A stretch of DNA of 10,080 bases from DASWIG01 sp965371445 (GTDB lineage Bacteria > Acidobacteriota > Thermoanaerobaculia > Multivoradales > J023): assembly GCA_965371445.1 (NCBI GenBank), contig CBDUYN010000268.1:1-10080 (forward strand). The letters are read 5' to 3'. Under the pieces are notes generated by a model. That model worked only from the letters and a program-made list of their open reading frames with translations. It was not told the DNA's origin and searched no databases. Numbering within the stretch: position 1 is the stretch's first letter; every line of letters starts with the position of its first letter. A program made the position numbers and the translations under genes. Below are positions 5,712-10,080 of the stretch, one piece after another.

Positions 5712-8700
5712 TCAAGAGATGCCAAGCTGGCGTACGAGGTAGGACAAAGCCTGACGGGTCAAGCCCAGCTGGCGAGCCGCCAGCGCCCGGTTGCCACCAC
5801 TTGATTCCAGGGCGTCGACGAGCAGTTTCCTTCGGTACGCCTCGACCAACTGATGATAATTCCCGACGCGCGCAGCTCCCTCCTTGGAGGTGGGAAAATC
5901 GAGGTCGGAGGCTTGGATCTTGTGGCCGGAAGCGAGAATCGCGGCGACTTCCAGGACGTTTTCCAACTCGCGAACGTTTCCCGGCCAGGTGTGGCGCAGG
6001 AGCTTGCCACGCGCCTCCGCTGTCGTCTTGAGGGCCGGCTTTCCTTTGCCCAACCGCTCTAGAAAGTGCTGAGCGAGGAGCAAAACGTCGCCGCCGCGCT
6101 CGCGCAACGGCGGCAGTCGGATCGTCGCGACCTTGAGGCGGTAGAAGAGGTCCTCGCGAAACTCTCCTGCTTCGACCATCCGTTCGAGGTCGCGATGGGT
6201 GGCCGCCACGAGGCGTACGTCGGTCTTGCGGGCGAAACTTTCGCCGACCCGCCGGATCTCCTTTTCCTGCAACACCCGCAGGAGCTTTCCTTGAGCGTTT
6301 GGCGGCAAATCGCCGATTTCGTCGAGGAAGACGGTACCGCCGCGTGCCGATTCGAAAATCCCAGCGCGGTCGCGCTCCGCACCGGTGAACGAGCCCCGAA
6401 CGTGCCCGAAAAGATCCGCTTGGACGAGGTTCTCGGGAAGGGCAGAGCAGTTGATCGCCAGGAAAGGGCCCTCCGAGCGCTGGCTCAGAAGATGCACACG
6501 GCGCGCCACGAGCTCCTTGCCGGTGCCGCTTTCGCCCAGGATCAGGATCGGCATCTCGGCTTTTGCCAACGCCTCAAGGCGTTCCAAGGCTTGCGTGAGG
6601 CTTTCGCTTTCGCCCAGGATGCCGCCGACGGAAGCGGGCCCTTGAGGGCGCTTCGGCTCGACTTGCGCAGGTGGCTCGACGTCGGGCTGCAAAAGAGTGA
6701 AAAGGCACCTGAGCGCCGGATCTTCTGTCGGCGAGCGGAGGACGAGACTGCCGTTCAAAAGCGGGGCCTCGAGCTTTGAGGAGCCCCCCGGACCGGCGAT
6801 GAGGAGCGTTTCTCTTTCTCCACGGACGTAGCTCAAGCTGGCGTCGCGGTAGCCTGCCGAGCGCAGGAGCTGCTCGACGTCGGCGAGCTCACGGCGGGGG
6901 TTGGCGAGGTAGCTTTCGAGGGCTCGCCAAGGGCTCGACGACTTGGAATCCAATTTCTCGGCCAGGCCCTCGGCACCGGCCTTGCGCAAGGTGGCGACGG
7001 CCCGGCGGACCCATTCGGGCGGTACCGAGCCGGGACGCACCCCTTCGCAGTCGAAAACGAGACGCCCGGCACGGAAGTCTTCCATGCCGCTCAAGACACT
7101 CCAGAAGGAGGGGTCGGGATCAAAACCGGTCACATGAGCCGACCAGAAGGGTTCCCAAATGGTTCCGGACGCCTGGTCGGCCGCTTTTTCGGCGCGACCG
7201 GCAAGCGCCCAGACGGCGGGGCGCTCTTCGGGCTCGAGCTCGTTCAAGGCCTTTGGCGAGACGCGCTCAAGACAAGCCGCCGCCGCCTTGCGCTCACCCA
7301 GCCAGCCATGGGCCCGTGCCGCCAGCAGGTCGAAGTTTTCTCCCGAAGCTTCGACACCGCGGTTCAAGACGTACCGAGAGGCTTCGCTACAGCGTAACAA
7401 GGCGGCGCTGAAGCGACCCTGGGCGAGCTCCAGGCGCACCCAGAGCTCCAGGTCTTTCACCAGGCCGGGAACGTTGCCCGAACGGCGGTTTTCCGCTGTC
7501 GAGAGCTCGAGGGCCTCGGTCACACCCTGGAAACGGCCGCGGCGCAACCGGACTTCGGCGAGGTTGTAAAGCCCCAGCGTTTCGCGCGCCGGCCCCTCGC
7601 AGGTGGAGAGCAGACGCAGGGCGTGCTGACAGGCGCGCTCGGCTCCGTGGAGGTCGCCCAATAACACCCGGGCGAGGCCGAGGTCGTTCCATCTGCGGCC
7701 GGCCTCGGAGCGCAGCATCTGCCGGCGGCCGTTAAGCGTCTCGCGGAGGCTCTCGGCCGCCGCCGTGCCGTCGCGCGTCCCGATAGCCAGGAGCGCTCGA
7801 ACCTGGTGCCAGCGCCGCTTTAGCTGGGGATCTTCGCGGCCGGCGGCCGCCGCTTCGAGATGGCGTCTCGTCGCCGAGTAGTCGTTGCGATCCCAGGCGG
7901 CTTCGGCAGCGACGAGCTCGGCGCGCCAGCGCAGCGGTCCTTGACGCGGTGCCGATTGGAAGGCCCGGGCCGTCCAGTCGGTGTCCGGCCGGCCACGGTG
8001 ATAGGAGAGCCTCGCCGCCACCTCGGCGACGTCCAGGACCTGTCCCGAGCGAAGCTTCGAGCGCTCCAGAGCGGCCAGGGAGCGTACGGCGGCGGAATAC
8101 TCACCCAGGGCCAGCTGGCATTTGAGGCGCAGCAGGCGAGCCTCGAAGTGGCTTCGGCCCTTGAGCGCTTCCAGAGCCTGCGAGTAGTGTCCGAGCGCAA
8201 AGAGGCTTTTGGCGAAAAGGAGCGTCTCGTCGCGGCTTTGAGGTGGCCGGCGCCGCCACACCACGGCTGCGCTGCGGAAGCGGCCTGCCTCGGCCCGCTC
8301 GACCGGGTCGGTCTCGGCCGAGTAGCCCTCCCAGGCGTCGGCCGCGCCGTCGGTGCGCAGCAGCGCCTCGATACCCGCCCGATCGCCCCCAAGCCGGCGC
8401 AGGCGCCGCCGCGCGCCGCCGGGTCCGGCGACCCAGACGTGCGTACCCCGGGGCGTCCGATGCTCGCCCACGAGCGCCGTACGCGCGGCGGCAAACGTCG
8501 GTCGCCACAAGAAGGGCGCCGCTTCCAGGATCTCGGCCACCGCCTGGTCGGGCGAGGACGGGACGAGGACCTGGAGCCATCGACCGACGAGATAGCGCGC
8601 CGCCCGCCGCGCTTCGCCGCGGCCGGCGACCGTCCCTTCGGTCCCGAAAAGCCGGCGAACGAATCGCAAAAGCTCCACCTGGGCGGGCTCCACGGCGCGG

Positions 8701-8936
8701 CCGGTCTCGACCGTGCCGAACGTGAAACGGCCGTCGTCGAGCAACCGCCCGGCGTCCCAGCCCTGAGGCAGGTAGAGGCCGCCGTGCTCCAGATGGGCGA
8801 GAAGCGCCGCTCCCTGGAACACCCCGGAGATACGCTGTTGATCGGTGAGCCGGGCCCGGTCGATCGGGACGCCTTCGTCGCTTCCGTCGATAGCTGGGTG
8901 GAAAAGGCGAGGGATGTCGTCGGGCTCGGTTCTCAT
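5712..8936 (-). CDS. Sigma-54-dependent transcriptional activator with a TPR-like N-terminal region
   Basis: This 1074-residue protein is a bacterial enhancer-binding protein without a receiver domain. Residues about 200-600 are Ala/Leu/Arg-rich helical pairs (for example LFAKSLFALGHYSQALEALKG) typical of degenerate TPRs. A small alpha/beta module (about 693-750) and a Pro-rich linker lead to the AAA+ domain: Walker A GESGTGKE 801-808, sigma-54 contact loop GSFTGA 848-853 (consensus GAFTGA), Walker B with Asp872/Glu873 in FLDEIGDLP, and LFYRLKV/WPGNVREL further on. The C-terminus (about 1047-1074, GGNRALAARQLGLTRQAL) is a Fis-type HTH. It should hydrolyse ATP to open sigma-54 promoters once the TPR region receives a protein or ligand signal; signal and targets are unknown. 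ATG 8936 follows the aroA stop by one nucleotide and has a good SD; an upstream in-frame start at 8993 overlaps aroA and lacks family support. No good terminator follows. Confidence 0.93.
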   Translation of the reverse strand: MRTEPDDIPRLFHPAIDGSDEGVPIDRARLTDQQRISGVFQGAALLAHLEHGGLYLPQGWDAGRLLDDGRFTFGTVETGRAVEPAQVELLRFVRRLFGTEGTVAGRGEARRAARYLVGRWLQVLVPSSPDQAVAEILEAAPFLWRPTFAAARTALVGEHRTPRGTHVWVAGPGGARRRLRRLGGDRAGIEALLRTDGAADAWEGYSAETDPVERAEAGRFRSAAVVWRRRPPQSRDETLLFAKSLFALGHYSQALEALKGRSHFEARLLRLKCQLALGEYSAAVRSLAALERSKLRSGQVLDVAEVAARLSYHRGRPDTDWTARAFQSAPRQGPLRWRAELVAAEAAWDRNDYSATRRHLEAAAAGREDPQLKRRWHQVRALLAIGTRDGTAAAESLRETLNGRRQMLRSEAGRRWNDLGLARVLLGDLHGAERACQHALRLLSTCEGPARETLGLYNLAEVRLRRGRFQGVTEALELSTAENRRSGNVPGLVKDLELWVRLELAQGRFSAALLRCSEASRYVLNRGVEASGENFDLLAARAHGWLGERKAAAACLERVSPKALNELEPEERPAVWALAGRAEKAADQASGTIWEPFWSAHVTGFDPDPSFWSVLSGMEDFRAGRLVFDCEGVRPGSVPPEWVRRAVATLRKAGAEGLAEKLDSKSSSPWRALESYLANPRRELADVEQLLRSAGYRDASLSYVRGERETLLIAGPGGSSKLEAPLLNGSLVLRSPTEDPALRCLFTLLQPDVEPPAQVEPKRPQGPASVGGILGESESLTQALERLEALAKAEMPILILGESGTGKELVARRVHLLSQRSEGPFLAINCSALPENLVQADLFGHVRGSFTGAERDRAGIFESARGGTVFLDEIGDLPPNAQGKLLRVLQEKEIRRVGESFARKTDVRLVAATHRDLERMVEAGEFREDLFYRLKVATIRLPPLRERGGDVLLLAQHFLERLGKGKPALKTTAEARGKLLRHTWPGNVRELENVLEVAAILASGHKIQASDLDFPTSKEGAARVGNYHQLVEAYRRKLLVDALESSGGNRALAARQLGLTRQALSYLVRQLGIS

Positions 8937-8937
8937 C

Positions 8938-10080
8938 CTAGGGGCTCCTCCAAGAGTCTTCGGGAGGTGGTGTCTGGAGGCTCTCCAGGTCATGCCAGAA
9001 GTCCGGGTAGGACTTCACGACCACCCCGGGGCTCTCGATCACGACCCCGGGCCGGCGCAGGCCGACGAGAGCCAGGCTCATGGCGATGCGATGGTCGCCG
9101 TAGGTGCGCACGACGGTTCGTCCTTGCGGCGGCGCCTGGTCGGCCCAGACTCCCGGGATCACGAGCCCGTCGTCGAGCTCTTCGACCGTCGCTCCGAGGC
9201 GTTCAAGCTCGGCGGCCATGGCCGCCAGGCGGTCGGACTCCTTGATCCGCAGGTGCGGCACGTTCGAGATCCGCGTCGTGCCGCGGGCAAAAGGCGCCAG
9301 GGCCGCGAGCGTCGGCACCTGGTCGGGCATCGCCGAAAGGTCCGCCTCGAGAGCCACGAGCTCATCGGTGCCATGCACCGTGAGGCCGGCGTCGTGCCAC
9401 TCGATGCGTGCCCCCATGCGCTCCAGGAGGTCGACAAAGCCGCGGTCACCCTGGCGCGAAGCCGCGGTGACGCCCTCGATCGAGACCGTGGCGCCGCCCA
9501 GCGCCGCCGCGGCGGCCGGATAGGCGACGGACGAGAAATCGCCCTCCACCTCGACCTCCGACGATCGGAGCTCGACCGGACGGACCTCCCAGACGTCGCC
9601 CCGGCGCTCGACGCCGCCGCCGAAACCGGCGATCGAGTCGAGAGTCAGGTCGACGTAGGGCTCGGAGGTCAGGGCCACGACCTGGAGCCGGGTCGTCTGC
9701 GGCGCCTTCAAGGCAGCCATCAAGACGGCCGAGAGATACTGGCTGGAAGACGACGCGTCGAGCTGCGCTTCGCCGCCCTGGAGCGTCGCCCCGTGGATCG
9801 TAAGCGGTGCGAAGCCCTCCTCGCGCGGACACTCGATTTTCGCTCCGAGCTGGCGCAGGGTCTGAAGGAGCGGTCCCACCGGACGCTCCCGCAGCCGCGG
9901 CACGCCGTCGAGGCGCCACGTCCCGGGGAGCGTCGTGAGCGCCGCCGTCAGGAAGCGGAACATGGTGCCGCCGTTGCCGCAGAAGACCTCCCTCTCCCCG
10001 GCCGGCGAACCGGCGCTCGCCGCCTCGCCGGTTCGCCGGCCGCCGGTTCGCCGGCCGCCGGTTCGCCGGCCGCCGGTTCG
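8938..10080 (-). CDS. aroA: AroA, EPSP synthase (3-phosphoshikimate 1-carboxyvinyltransferase), N-terminus beyond the right edge
   Basis: EPSP synthase joins phosphoenolpyruvate to shikimate-3-phosphate in aromatic amino acid synthesis. The frame is open from the right edge to the TAG at 8938-8940, 380 codons. Visible codons show GNGGTMFRFL (35-44; GNAGTAMRPL in E. coli), RLRERPVGPL, SSSSQYLSAVLM (110-121), PYVDLTLDS, EGDFSS, the catalytic Asp at about 253 in MPDQVP, KESDR (280-284) and GDHRIAM (328-334), all in family order. About 90 N-terminal residues are missing at the edge. An ATG at 9963 is only the Met within the GNGGTM motif and cannot be the start. Oddities: the residue matching E. 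coli Pro101 is Phe, and immediately before the motif codons 1-18 are translated 15-bp repeat (RTGGR units), where an ordinary enzyme has a short loop. It forms an operon with the downstream activator. Confidence 0.95.
   Translation of the reverse strand, partial: RTGGRRTGGRRTGGRRTGEAASAGSPAGEREVFCGNGGTMFRFLTAALTTLPGTWRLDGVPRLRERPVGPLLQTLRQLGAKIECPREEGFAPLTIHGATLQGGEAQLDASSSSQYLSAVLMAALKAPQTTRLQVVALTSEPYVDLTLDSIAGFGGGVERRGDVWEVRPVELRSSEVEVEGDFSSVAYPAAAAALGGATVSIEGVTAASRQGDRGFVDLLERMGARIEWHDAGLTVHGTDELVALEADLSAMPDQVPTLAALAPFARGTTRISNVPHLRIKESDRLAAMAAELERLGATVEELDDGLVIPGVWADQAPPQGRTVVRTYGDHRIAMSLALVGLRRPGVVIESPGVVVKSYPDFWHDLESLQTPPPEDSWRSP
8945..8951 (-). promoter_or_regulatory. Ribosome-binding site of the sigma-54 activator, inside the aroA 3' end
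   Basis: GGAGGAG on the minus strand, 8 nt before ATG 8936 and inside the last codons of aroA. Together with the TAG-G-ATG junction it indicates translational coupling and decides the start. Confidence 0.82.
9999..10042. repeat. 17-bp perfect inverted repeat at the inner end of the aroA array
   Basis: CGGCCGGCGAACCGGCG (9999-10015) is the exact reverse complement of 10026-10042, with a 10-nt spacer (CTCGCCGCCT). The left arm is one inverted copy of the 15-bp unit and the right arm is the first unit of the tandem array. In RNA or single-stranded DNA this could form a long GC-rich hairpin inside the aroA coding sequence, competing with the smaller hairpin within each unit. Confidence 0.9.
10026..10080 (-). 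repeat. 15-bp hairpin tandem repeat, 3.67 visible copies, inside aroA
   Basis: Three perfect units of CGCCGGTTCGCCGGC plus ten bases run to the last base of the window. It is the same unit as at 1-55, inverted on the plus strand but in the same orientation relative to transcription of its host gene. In the aroA frame it reads Arg-Thr-Gly-Gly-Arg, a different frame from that used in the left-hand gene. The visible length is exactly 55 bp, as at the left end; the true length is unknown. Confidence 0.95.

Noticed and set aside
8652..8661. GCCGGCGAAC as another copy of the repeat
   Set aside because: Only 10 bases match the unit and the flanks do not continue it; this is expected by chance in GC-rich DNA.
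8937..8993. Upstream start of the sigma-54 activator at 8993
   Set aside because: It would overlap aroA by 56 nt, and ATG 8936 has a well-placed GGAGGAG.
7860..9245. Long plus-strand open frame of 461 codons opposite the activator and aroA
   Set aside because: It is an antisense shadow typical of high-GC DNA. Its translation is Arg/Pro-rich with no recognisable domain, and it spans two firmly identified genes.
9961..9963. ATG at 9963 as the aroA start
   Set aside because: It is the Met inside the conserved GNGGTM motif. About 90 family residues normally precede it and the frame stays open to the edge.
1..10080. The inverted identical ends as terminal inverted repeats of a 10-kb transposon or as a circular contig overlap
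   Set aside because: The content is housekeeping genes with no transposase, and both repeat arrays lie inside reading frames that continue past the edges. Circular overlap would need direct, not inverted, ends.

Overview
The window reads as chromosomal DNA of a high-GC, Gram-negative-type bacterium. The gene set (nrdR-lon-thiL on one strand, aroA plus a large TPR-bearing sigma-54 activator on the other) and a lysine/alanine-rich DNA-binding protein would fit Acidobacteriota or a similar deep-branching phylum. This is a guess from gene style, not from a marker gene. Coding density is very high and no RNA gene, IS element, CRISPR array or prophage gene is visible.

Left half, plus strand (1-4689): the 3' part of an Ala/Pro-rich protein of unknown function, whose reading frame is open through the left edge and begins in a 15-bp tandem repeat; then nrdR (repressor of ribonucleotide reductase genes), lon (ATP-dependent protease) and thiL (thiamine-monophosphate kinase). 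Gaps are short (30, 58 and 38 nt) and no terminator lies between them, so they may be co-transcribed. They meet a convergent gene at a 9-bp GC-rich hairpin with a U-tract on the minus strand (4701-4730).

Middle, minus strand (4779-5606): a 247-residue basic protein made of two copies of the same helix-turn-helix module separated and followed by AT-hook-like, histone-H1-like tails and a short coiled coil. It has its own good sigma-70-type promoter and a near-perfect Shine-Dalgarno sequence. It is the most unusual protein in the window.

Right half, minus strand (5712-10080): aroA (EPSP synthase, shikimate pathway; N-terminus beyond the right edge) is followed after one nucleotide by a 1074-residue sigma-54-dependent activator with a long TPR-like N-terminal region, an AAA+ domain with a GSFTGA loop and a Fis-type HTH. 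The two genes look translationally coupled.

The most striking DNA feature is the 15-bp repeat GCCGGCGAACCGGCG. It occupies exactly the first 55 and exactly the last 55 bases, in opposite orientations on the plus strand but the same orientation relative to transcription. Each unit is a miniature hairpin, no reading frame on either strand contains a stop, and arrays lie inside both the edge protein (read as GEPAA) and aroA (read as RTGGR). Single inverted copies sit near both arrays. The identical 55-bp ends suggest that this is a whole short-read contig that broke at a dispersed repeat family, so true array lengths are unknown.
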